From the NCBI GenBank assembly GCA_002914845.1, contig JXTC01000124.1:268743-332742 (forward strand): a stretch of DNA of 64,000 bases. The letters are read 5' to 3'. Made by a program: the position numbers and the translations under genes. The stretch comes from Trema orientale. Its lineage: Eukaryota; Streptophyta; Magnoliopsida; Rosales; Cannabaceae. This document shows, one piece after another, positions 1 through 10,508 of this stretch. Below the pieces are notes generated by a model. The model made no database searches, was not told the DNA's origin, and was given only the letters and a program-made list of their open reading frames with translations. Positions within the stretch are counted from its first letter, which is position 1, and the number at the start of each line of letters is the position of its first letter.

Positions 1-3000
1 TTGAAACTTATCAAAATGAGCACATAAATTGCATTTCTCATTTTATATTAGTGATTTCAACAAAATATTGCTTTTTGAACAATTCTATGTTATATTATTG
101 TTTGATGTGCAATTAATTTTAAAATAATTATTTTTTAAATCACATTAATTTATATTCTAATCTCTTTATAGTGCTGGACTATGCTTTTGTATATGAAATA
201 AGTACAACAGAATAACAAATGTGTTCATTCTATCAAGAATAAAAAGAAAAATATAACTAAAAGTATTAAAATGAAACTTTTTAAATAGTTTAATAACTAA
301 AATAATATAATTTAAAATTTAAGCACTAAAGTGATACTTTTCTTATAATTTAGGGACTAATAAAGTCTCTCGTTTTTTTTTTCTCCCGGGTGTCATTTGT
401 CTTTCCCTTTTTCAGATAAAACATTGTTTTTTCCTCAAATATCAAATGGTAGCCTTTGGGTATTCTAATTAGTCGCCATGTATATCCTTTTTCTCTTTTC
501 AACTTTTTCCTTTTTTTTTATTATGATTTATTCAAATATAACTTGGTGGAAGACTAGTAGAGGTCAAGTTGAGTGGGAGATGAAGCCTGGTGGCAATTGA
601 CTCACTCCCAAGTCCCGAAGAAAGATGGCTTTCTAGAGAAATAATAAAATAATATATATATATCTTAAAATTGTGATTAAAAAAATTATGCTACAAGATC
701 TACATCACTCGGTGCAAGTAATATATTCTTTAATAATATACATGATAGTCTCATCAAAAAAATAATAATAATATACATGATAGAGGATAATTGTTTTTTT
801 TTTTAGTTGGGTTAAAAGTCTTAATACATTCTTGTCAAGTACACGTGTATTAAGACCCAAAATGGGAAACTTTTACGTTTTGGGTTCAAAGGATGAAGCT
901 TCCTAGTGGGGTCCAGATTGAACAGCCCAGACCCAGCTTTCATGGACTGCTCTATATGTTTTGGTCTCGCAAGGAGGCTACTTTGTACAGGGGCCCACAG
1001 CAAGTGTTTTCCTGAATGGGCCCACACCAAGTTGGGATCCATTCGGAACGTTTAACCCGGTCATTTAATTCTGATTGGATCTAAAATCTAAAAAGATAGA
1101 TAATATTAAGTGTACTAAAATTTTTATCAAATTTTTAATACCAACACATATGATACACAAATTGGCAATATTCAATTGGTGAATATGATTAATTTATTTA
1201 TATTAAGTTTTAATACACCAATTAAATTGTGCCAACTCAAATGCCACATGTATTAGTATTAAAAATTTGGTACACATAGTATTATACAATCTAAAATCTT
1301 GTGTATCCCCCACTCCCATCCACTCCATCAATTTCTTCTGATTGTCGTATCAGGCATGGTCAACAGTAGTTTTTTCATGGAGGAGTCCTCAAATTGCAAG
1401 ATCTTATTATACTTTTCCCCTATGTGAAATTGAAAGATGCCAGTATTATTATTAGAATGATAGTGAAATCAAGGACATTCCCCTTAGAAGAAATGAAAGC
1501 GGTCATATCTCTCTCCATTTGGACAGATCCTTTCATTTTATATAATAAATCACGTTGCACTAGCAATTTTTTTGATGAAATTTCACCACGCCATTGTGGT
1601 TGAGGTCCACGTTTTTCATATTAGGTTCAATAAGTCAGTCTTGTGAAAATTTTGTGCATATATATATATATACACAGAAACGGCAAACTATGTACGGATG
1701 ATAAACTTGGGGGGGGGGGGAAGAAAAAGAGAGAGAGAGTGCATGCGACGAACGAGATAATTATGAACACTATAGTTTTCCTCATAAGAATAAAACACAG
1801 CTGTTACTGATATTTTCTTTTTCTTCTGACATAAAATTAGCTTAGAATTTAGACATTAAAAGTATAAGGGTGTACAAAGATACTATCCACTGATAGTGAT
1901 AGATACTGGTACTGTAAATTTATAGCCTCCAACATTTTTCCAGTGATGATTGCTAGGGATTTCCAATTTCTAATACCAATCTTTTGGAGAAATATGTATT
2001 GTTGGTTACGTTTCAACCTCCCTAGCAAACAAAAGTTAGCTGCCAACAACACCAGCACCCAGTCCTCCCACCCTCCCCTCGCCCCAATAATAAAATAGCC
2101 CACTAAGTTCCAGTAGTGCAAGACTACAGGAATCCCATTTCGTGGATATTTTTAGTTAATGAAGAGTGAAAATTAGTAAAGCGATCTCATGTGTGGTTTG
2201 CCGTTTGGGGGCCCTCTAGATCACGACAAAAGAGGTTTTCTCTCATTGGTGATTCTTTACAAGAACGTCATGTCAAACCTATGGCCCGCTGTCATAGAAT
2301 AGTATGATACAACATAACATTAAACGTGATAACTAAGGGTAGCTTGCACGTCATTTCTTCATGAAGTCGCTTTCACATAACCAATAGAGGAAATAACCTT
2401 TTTTTTTTTTTTGAGTGGACGGGAAATAACCGTTAGTAAGAAGCTATAATGGTTAGTCTTCAATTTGATAGGCTTTTTACCATTTAACCTGTTCGTCCGG
2501 TCATAATGTTGATTGTTAGACATCTCTACCTACTAATTCAATCTTCAATTAGCTGTAACGTTTCTTTACCTTTTCTTGTTTTGTGTACCATTTTTTCAAC
2601 AACATCCTTCCTTCTGCTCAGTTGTTTACTAACACAGCAAATTGCATCAAAAAATTTTGAAGTTCCTCTTTGTTATGCAGTTGGTATAATGCAATATCAT
2701 ATACAAACCACCAAAGGATTTCAGTGTATTCTACTTTCAGTTGATACCATTTTATCCTTTTGTTTGAAAATCTTCAAGCACTCCATCAGGCAACAAGTTC
2801 ACGTGTTGATAATAATTTCTTCAGGTAACAAGCTCTCTACTGCCGCTGATAATAATTTCTTCAGGTAACAAGTTCTCATGTGTTGGATATTTGCATTGTA
2901 CAGCCCGTGAAGGACGCGTACTAGAAAATCACTAGATCCATAAGCATGCTTTGAGCTTGGAAGCAGATGGACTCATAATGTAGGGGCCAAGAACTCTCAG

Positions 3001-3741
3001 GGCTGTCATAGAGGATGCGCCGAGCAAAAACTACTCTGTTTCTAATTATTTTTTTCATTGGCAGTGATTCTGGTGAAAAAGAATCATTAAATAAGCCATT
3101 ACATACGATGAAAATGTTATACCCTACTCAGCAAAAATAACATCTGTTCAAAGACGTCCGAGGTCCGATTATTTCGCGTTTTCTCCTCTTATTGAAGGGG
3201 AAGAAGGAGATAGCAAATATAACGTAAGAAGTTGAAGCTCCATCACCAAGAAAAGTTGGAGGCGCATCAATCAAATTGCATATGAAACAGAGAGCACATT
3301 GATTGACAATGAAAAAGGCCTAATAATTATATCAAGAGACTATGCATGGTACATTTTCTCCTCTGCATATGCATGGTACATTTCTCTTGATTTTTGTAAA
3401 CCATTCAAGGGAAAAAGTTCTACATCCAACTCTTCAGGCACAAACTTGATGTACAAAACCTGGGGATATCAGCTAAATACACCATGAAGCATTAAAAATT
3501 ATACATTATAGCTAGTTATAAAGGTACAAAACTATTTTCTTCTTCTATGAACTATATATATTCAAGTAAAACAAACCTGTAAAACAAGTACAAAAGCCTC
3601 ATCCTCATGAGTAATTGAACTCTGCATCTGTTTCTGCAGGTGTATACTGCATAGTAATGCATCAACTATATATAAGCCTTGGGTTAAAAGTAAGCAAATA
3701 TCAGTGTTTTGCCAACTTTCAGAGCAAAAAGGAATGCGCCG
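1..3741. other. Intergenic, AT-rich, downstream of the AP2-like gene
   Basis: No coding region is supported. The stretch holds one foldback element (about 1100-1290, listed separately), a short TA run near 1660, a G10 run followed by GA repeats near 1709-1740, and a short duplication near 2804-2875 in which gataataatttcttcaggt occurs twice. The bases just left of 3742 should be the 3' UTR of the AP2-like gene. The open frames here have no recognisable domain. Confidence 0.6.
1100..1290. mobile_element. Foldback MITE-like element
   Basis: The left arm contains aaatttttaataccaacaca and then caattggtg. The right arm read on the other strand gives aaatttttaatactaataca and then taattggtg. The arms are roughly three-quarters identical over more than 50 bases around a short AT-rich loop. 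The outer parts (taaaatct and agattttag) also pair. No coding capacity and no clear target-site duplication were found, so the superfamily is unassigned. Confidence 0.55.
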
Positions 3742-6700
3742 TCATTCCCCTGGCCGATATAGAGTGAAAGTTGAACTGGTCTCAGTCTTTGTAACCTGCA
3801 TTGACAATAGGTTTTTTGTTAGGTAAACCATTACACAAATGCGTAAATCAGAGGTATCCTCCTTATGCTGTACCAATAGAGGAAACAATTTAAGAAGGCC
3901 GCACTAATAGATGAACAGTTTATTAAATTGTGTTCATTTATATGCTTTGTAGTAGAAATTAAGTGATTGCTGTCATTTCATGGATATTATAATATTATGC
4001 AATTATTGACATTTTTTACAAAATTTCCTAATGCTTTCCAGCACAAAATAATGTTAGCCTAATGTCATTCTAGAATTCTAATAAAAGAAATGGTAAATAG
4101 TTCTAGATTGAAGTATGCTATTATATGTCTGCAAATAGGGAAGAAGCACACAACTAATAACTTTAGCGACTTTGTGAACCTCTGAACATATTACAAGACA
4201 GTACAACTTGAAGCTCTTTTGAAAACCAGCTCCGTATGCACTCCACAACTTAGAAAAATGTTTGAGGAGTAAATTTTTACTAATTAATAGTTTAGTCTAG
4301 CAATTATAGTTCACTACAGTCTTCCAAATATTCCCTGTAATGATGGAATTGTCATAATGATAATGGTGTTTGTAAGTATTTTAAGTATTCAATACAACAG
4401 AGTCAGATAAATACCAACCTCGGCTGTACGAGAAATTCCACTTGGAAGAACAGGAGCAAGTGACGTCCAAACAATGGGATCTACCAATGGATCAATAGTG
4501 TTGTAGTTGGTCAGCAGTGGTGCAGACAAAAGAGGAGTCAATGGGAACATACTTATATTTCTCTGGAGAGACAATCCACTGCTCATTCCTAATGCAACTC
4601 CATATCTCTCACTTCCACCATCATGACTAGTGGGTTTCTCAACTGCCTTGCCATAGTCCATTTTATTGATTGCATTTTTGCTTTTGTTCTCATCATTTTC
4701 TGCATTGCTTTCTTGCTTTTTTAATGCTTTCTCTTGCAAGCTCTTATAGGCTGCGGACCGCGACAAGATGCTCAAGGCAGATACTTTTGAACTTTTATGC
4801 TGAATTCCTTCATGAGACATACCTAAATGAGGCATCTGGTATGGTTCAGTCGGCTGAACTGCCCATTCTAATGTTTTAAGCTCACCTCCAATATCTCCAG
4901 CACAAGCATGTTTAGTTTCTTCTGATGATTTAACACTCGCTTCTCCTTGACGGTTTTTGTTTGGACCCCACCACTTGATGTAATTTGTTAAGTCAATCTT
5001 TCTCTCAAAGCATATACTACCTACAAATTCACTTTCTGTTGCTGGATCATCACCTGTACCTTTAAATGGTAGAACACGAAGGCTCTCAGATTCTAAAACT
5101 ATCACTTGGAAAAAAATCACTGGAATTCAGAATCCAAGGAACAGTTAGAACTTACCATAATTTATGCTGTTAAAGTACTCGGATCCAGCCATACGACCAA
5201 ATGATGGTTCCCACCGACTGCATTGAAACAAAACCAAATATTGAGCTCAATATCAAAGTACAATATCAATGTTAACGTTATATCGACAAATGACTGATGT
5301 TTATATTGAAAACATACCTCGAAAGCCCACGGTATTTAGAGATCCCTCTTGAGAAACCACTGCTCTTTCTGCAAAAAATGTCTAACATAAGTTAGGGCAC
5401 AGTTTCAGCTTGAAAAAATGCAAAGAAATATGTACAATACACACCTTCGAAGAGACGCAAGGTATTCCTCTCGTGAAACATTCTGCATTTCTTCAAGATC
5501 CCTTGTGTAATCTGTGACCTGCAACACATAGTTAACGTGCTTAAGAGCACATTTGAAGATCGAAGCAGAATGAACCATAAAACTGGATTTGATTATGATT
5601 AAAAAAAAAAAAAGGAAAAACACCCATTTGTTGACGTAATAGGAAAAGTCCTGATGCAGAGTGGATACAATTGGCAACAGGGAAAAAAATATAAATAAAA
5701 ACAAAAAGAAAGGCATTCGACTATCTCACTGGAAAGTTGATGAGAGTGCCAGGGCCCCAATATTTCAAGGCAGCGAGATCATATGCTCGTGCTGCAGCCT
5801 CCTCATCATCATACGCCCCTGTACATGAAATGCTATTCAATGGTTGTCAATGTAAAAATATTATCACACAGAATTAGCAAATTAGAAGAGCAATAAACTA
5901 AAAAGGGTAAGTGAAGATACAAACATACCCAGGTACACTGCCATGTTTAATCAACGGGCCAAGCATTCCATACATCAAAAAGAGTATATAAAGCGTCAGA
6001 AATCTCATAAATAACCATGAAATACGTGTTATGGATTCAGTATGCGTGCTCATATTGAGAAAGAAAGGGAATATGAGACCTTGCTTTCCCTTCTTATTCT
6101 GATTCTGGTTCCATGTACTTTTATCCCAAAGGTGAGCTTCATAACGACCTGTCCATCTATGCCTAAACATCCATGAAAATCACACCATAAGCACATGTAT
6201 AACACTCCATACTTCTTCTTATTCATTTTCACCACCAAAAAGAAAAATCAAAATTCACACCTAAACACCAAAACAGAGCAGCTAACGCAATATCTTTCTC
6301 AATCATTTTCTCAGTAACCAAACAGTCAATACTCTAATAGAATTTTCACCACTAAACAGGATTAAAATCTATGAAAAAATAAAAATAAAAGTTTAAATAC
6401 ACACTTAGTACTCTTACATAGCAGCTAAAGCAATATTTTTCTCAATCATTTTCTCAGTAACCAAACAGGAAATTCTCAATTTCAGCAGCTCAATCTCACT
6501 CAATACCTAGTGACTCCACGGTAAATGGAGCTCCGCTTCCCGGCCGCACATGGAGGCATCTTACTGATTCGCTCCTTGGCCGTACAACCCCTCTCCTTCT
6601 TCGCTTTCTTCAAACCTCTGTACATCAAAAGCTGATCATTCGCAATCACAGCCTCCGAACTCTCTCCTCCTCCTCCTCCGCCGCCACCGCCGCCGCCGGC

Positions 6701-6745
6701 GCTAGATTCAGGCTTTAAACCAGGATCAGAGGAAGAAGAAGCCAT
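3742..6745 (-). CDS. AP2-like transcription factor, At2g41710 type
   Basis: Nuclear DNA-binding protein of the AP2/ERF superfamily, 431 aa. My nine coding exons are 6507-6745, 6080-6162, 5929-5937, 5730-5818, 5445-5518, 5318-5368, 5156-5217, 4419-5053 and 3742-3795; all phases agree. Residues 1-36 carry an 11-glycine run. The conserved [18 protein letters not shown] block precedes one complete AP2 domain (about 73-140, with [19 protein letters not shown]). A second AP2 repeat is reduced to a KYRG-containing remnant near 176. The C-terminus ends in VTKTETSS followed by a short tail. The start is the ATG at 6745; the codon upstream at 6757 is TTG, not ATG. Sequence and length resemble Arabidopsis At2g41710 (recalled as about 428 aa); I recall rice SMOS1 as a relative, a regulator of organ size. 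Family assignment is secure; the biological role is inferred. Confidence 0.93.
5929..5937 (-). other. 9-nt microexon encoding VYL of the AP2 domain
   Basis: The exon reads TGTACCTGG on the minus strand, preceded by ag and followed by the donor gtatgt. Joined to the final G of exon 2 (6080) and the first GG of exon 4 (5818) it gives Q-V-Y-L-G, exactly the residues the AP2 domain needs. A 9-nt exon coding VYL is a known feature of AP2-family genes such as WRI1. Gene predictors usually miss it. Confidence 0.92.
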
Positions 6746-6800
6746 GGATGAATCCAAGAAACCCTAAGAGAGAGAGAGAGAGAGGAGAGAGTAAATCGAA
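6746..6800 (-). promoter_or_regulatory. Probable 5' leader of the AP2-like gene, with GA/CT tract and telo-box-like motif
   Basis: The bases just upstream of the start codon contain a GA-rich run on the plus strand (CT-rich on the coding strand, about 6767-6790). They also contain AAACCCTAA (plus strand, near 6758-6767), which matches the plant telo-box. CT-rich leaders are common in plant genes. No transcript evidence is available and I did not find a convincing TATA box. Confidence 0.4.
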
Positions 6801-7630
6801 AACTTTAAGAGTGAGAGAGGGAATTGGCTTCGAGTTTTATTGGGTTTCTTGTTTGGGGTTTCACTGTGAGGAGGTGAAAACTGCATTCGATACAGTGAGA
6901 CAAGGATCGTGAGTGGCGAAATTACCGATTTGTCCTCATTCGCGTTCGAAAGGACGGAGGGAAAGATTGGAGGCTGTGCGAGGGCATAAAAGGTTGTAAC
7001 GGCTAGGATGGGACCGGGGGTATTTGAGTAATTTAAGGTGGTTTGAATGTGCTTTGTGTGTAGTTTCTGGGAGACAATAAGCAATGAGCAAAGAGCATGT
7101 GGAGGAGGGGCCAGCGCCACCTGTCTCCTAATCTCAAAACCTCATAACGGTGCTTTTTACCTGTTTACCTGTCAGGACTTTTCATTTTAATTTTCCTTTT
7201 TTGGATTGTTTTGAGAACCGTTCAACATGGTAATCATACCATAAAAAAATATTTAAAACTGCAATGTATAATAAAGTTGTGGTTGTCCATACTTGATTAT
7301 TAATCCTGCTCTTTTTTTTTAAAAAAAAAAATTGGAATTAATCGTTTGTTGTCACACTGGTAAAAAGATGAACACTCTCATCATTATCGAAGAAATGTGT
7401 TTTCAGAAAAATATGTAAAATGTTTTTTTTTTCTTTTATGTCACGAGGATGAGAGATATTAACTAATGAAGTATAACAATATGGATGAGACTAATTTTGC
7501 ATGGCTCTTTTCACGGGTGGTTTTAATGCATGCCTATCAAACGGCGTGTCGTTTTATTATTGATATAAGCTTCCTATTAGGGGTGTAGTAGTGTACACCA
7601 ACCCGCCAAACTCAACAGTCCTAGACAACC

Positions 7631-7815
7631 AAAAATGACAAACCAAACAAAAAATATGTGGTTCATGAGTTCCTATTATTTCAAATTGAGTCTATGGTGG
7701 GGTGTAATGTACACTCTACAACAAAAAATGACAAAACCAAACAAAAAAAATATGTCCATGAGTCCTAATTATTTCAAAATGAGTCTATGGTTTGGGTTAC
7801 AATTTTAAGAGTTCT
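7631..7815. repeat. Tandem duplication, period about 94 bp
   Basis: Two copies begin with aaaaatgacaaa and end with gagtctatgg, at 7631 and 7725. They differ by a few substitutions and small indels. The duplication lies inside the candidate hAT-like element. Confidence 0.65.
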
Positions 7816-7890
7816 CAACTCACAACCCGGTTCAACTCAACCAGAACTTTGTACATATTAAAAGTTAAAATAAACATATATGTTAAGCTT

Positions 7891-8211
7891 CCCCCCCTCC
7901 CCCCTCTTTTCTTTTTAAGGGGAATTACTGGTGTCCTCGGGCTCCCCCCTAGTCTATCCCATATCAATAGTCCAACCTAGCCCACTAGTGGAATGACACC
8001 CACGCCTGTCCCCATGACTTCATTAGTTAACAAGAACAGATGTGCCTACTCAACAAAGACCCACATAATGGTGGGGTCAATCTTGGAGTAGAAGGGGATA
8101 AAACACACCAATCGAGTTCAACCAAGCATTGCAGGGACTCGAACCCCTGACCTGAAAGAAGCGATGTTTCCGGATGAGCACCTTTGTCAATGTACCATCA
8201 CCATCGATAGT
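7891..8211 (-). mobile_element. tRNA-derived SINE with target-site duplication
   Basis: On the minus strand the element carries a perfect pol III B box, GGTTCGAGTCC (plus positions 8135-8145). The gtgctcatccgg block lies about 40 bases before it, where the A-box region should be. It is flanked by tgttaagctt (7881-7890) and tgtttagctt (8212-8221), matching at 9 of 10 bases, as expected for a LINE-mobilised insertion. No protein is encoded. It is not an intact tRNA because no cloverleaf can be completed. Confidence 0.6.
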
Positions 8212-8570
8212 TGTTTAGCTTATTAATAGAGTAAAATAGAAATCTCACTTATGAGCTTATATTAGCATATAGTCATTATAAATTCTATGAGTATAAGTTT
8301 TTAACCATAGACTAAATTGACTAAAACAAAAATGACAAATGTTTAGTAGCAAAATTAAGATTCAAAAGCCTATTTTTTAATAATCAAAAACTAAAATAAA
8401 CAAGAAAAATATTTTTAAAAAAAATACAAACTCTAAACCTGGAAACTCAATCTAACATAAACCAACCCAAACTAACCCAATGAAACTTGAGTTATTAGGT
8501 TTCTCTAACTACTTTTTGAGTTATAATTTTCATAAACCAATATTTATGGGTTAAAAAAAATCCTAAAATC

Positions 8571-8598
8571 AACCCAACCCAACCCAACCCAACCCATG
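8571..8598. repeat. (AACCC)n short tandem repeat
   Basis: About five uninterrupted aaccc units lie just inside the right end of the candidate hAT-like element. The motif differs from the plant telomere unit (CCCTAAA), so this is not an interstitial telomere. Confidence 0.8.
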
Positions 8599-8612
8599 TG
8601 TACCCTCCTTAT

Positions 8613-10508
8613 CACTGTCTTTGCGGTCTGGATATGATTTCTCAAATGTTTTCAGAGTTTTTATAATAAATGTCTCTTTTTTTTAAATCAGTTTAAAAAA
8701 ATAGCCATTTTTTACGCCTATATAATAAATAACACTTTTACAATTTTATTTTGATAAATGGCCTTTTTTTGGTTGATCTATTTTTTAAAAAATGAATCAA
8801 TTTTTATGCAAAATAAATCAATTTATTTGATCTAATAAATATGGAAAACGGTTATTTTGAAATTTAAAAACGGTTATTTTTCAAATAAATTTCAAAATTC
8901 AGCTATTGTTTAACAATGTTTGAAAAACGGCTATTTTTCAGACAGTGATCTAATATTCGGCCATTTGGCTTAAAAACCCAAGTCTTTATCGCTTGTGTCT
9001 TACCTAAATACCGATTCTCTTTTTTTTTTTTTTGTTAAAAAAAATACCGGGTCGTTAAGTTAAACGACGAATAAATAAATAAAACCCTGAGGATGGTATG
9101 TATGTCCGAACACCGTGACCAAGAGATGTGATTGTGAAGTTTATAAGGGTCGTGAGCAATCAACAGAAATTGTAGAATTCTAGTCCCTTAACTTATCTCT
9201 CTTGTTCAATGGCTCTGCAATCTGACGTGATTTCTCAATGTTTTCATCACTTGTTGCTTAATTTAATGCACATACACACACACACACATATATATATACA
9301 CATAATTATATTAAAAAAAGTGTTAAGAAAGAGTAACTTATACGACATGGTGTCATTGTTAGTACTTACTGTACGTAACTACACTACTACATAGTACATA
9401 ATGCTCGTTGGTCACCGAAAAAAAAAAAAAAAAGAACAAAAAAAAGACACCCGCTTGAGGCACCATTAGACGACATGTCGTATATCCATGTAGGTACTGT
9501 TGTTCAGAGACGCGAACGACGTATCATATCACTAAACTGGGGTTCCTACTTTACTCGTGGCATAGGACGACTTATGTTTTTCCCTTAATTATCAGAAAAC
9601 GACAACGTCAGATCACTGGTAAATTGGTAATTTAGTATCAATAGTATTGAAGAATCGCACGACCTGTCGTTAGTCTTCGTTATAGTTAAGCAACTCATGG
9701 CTTCTTCTTACATTCTAGAATGGAAAAACAATGTTATTGTTACGGGAAAAAAGAACTGTCCAAAAGTAACTTTTTCTGTGCTTAATTTAAGTTAAACATG
9801 TATGAGGAAACTTACTGCTGGCATAATCAGATATCATCATTCTGAAGCTACTCACTATAGTTAGACTGACAACTACTATCAGCAATTTAATAAAAGGCTT
9901 TAGCAAAATGACCAATTTTTGGCACAAATGCAATTTTCCAAAATTTTTAGCAAAACGGCCAAGTATATAAGTCAATAAACCTGATACCCCAGTGTAACAA
10001 ATTGATTTACCAAGTAAAAAACTTATATACTGAATATATAGCCACAAATTTACTATAATTACTCTCTTATTTATAATTAACATTCAAAATGTACAAGTAA
10101 TTTTTCCTCAAAAAAGAATAAGCTGTAATACCGTACAGATAATACTTGATCTCCTATGTGTGAGGCTCTCATTGGTCCTTTCCAATGCATACCGAATGCC
10201 AGGACGTTCTAAAAGGCCACGGATACAACAGCCATTGGCAATTGCAGAGGGTTGCGAAACTGTAGTTTGGTTCCACTTATCAATGGAGAGGGAGACAAGT
10301 AGAATCATGCAGCCTAGTAGTTGAACCTTGGTTCCCTGTTTTTCTTTTGAAGGACTCTGTGAAATGTCATACAATTCAAATGATTTACTTGTCTATAACT
10401 GATATTCTGATAAATTTTCAGTATCAACCGCATATGTCTTGAGTATTGTTTATGGAGGAGAAAGCAGGCAATTGAAAACAAAAGGGTCTCATCAAAGAAA
10501 ATAAGCAT
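8613..10508. other. Intergenic between the AP2-like and PPR genes
   Basis: No coding region is supported. The 8640-8975 part is AT-rich with repeated aaaacggctatttttca-like phrases and resembles a segment near 32470-32830. A CA/TA microsatellite lies at about 9270-9303 and an A-rich run at about 9418-9435. If the PPR gene has an extra last exon, it would lie between 10100 and 10260. Confidence 0.5.

Larger units (their letters stand above)
7577..8612. mobile_element. hAT-like non-autonomous element, candidate
   Basis: The left end reads TAGGGGTGTAGTAGTGTACA. The right end read on the minus strand gives TAAGGAGGGTACACATGGGT followed by a GGGTT repeat. This resembles hAT ends of the TAGGGGTGTACA type. 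I found no matching 8-bp target-site duplication. Inside are a tandem duplication (7631-7815) and a nested SINE (7891-8211). There is no transposase reading frame, so the element is decayed or the boundary is wrong. Confidence 0.4.

Noticed and set aside
2506..2868. 120-aa plus-strand open frame
   Set aside because: AT-rich, includes a short DNA-level duplication, no family signature, and no partner exon found.
8131..8211. Possible tRNA gene (B box GGTTCGAGTCC)
   Set aside because: No acceptor stem or anticodon arm can be paired. A SINE with target-site duplication explains it better. The same applies to 19776 and 54901.
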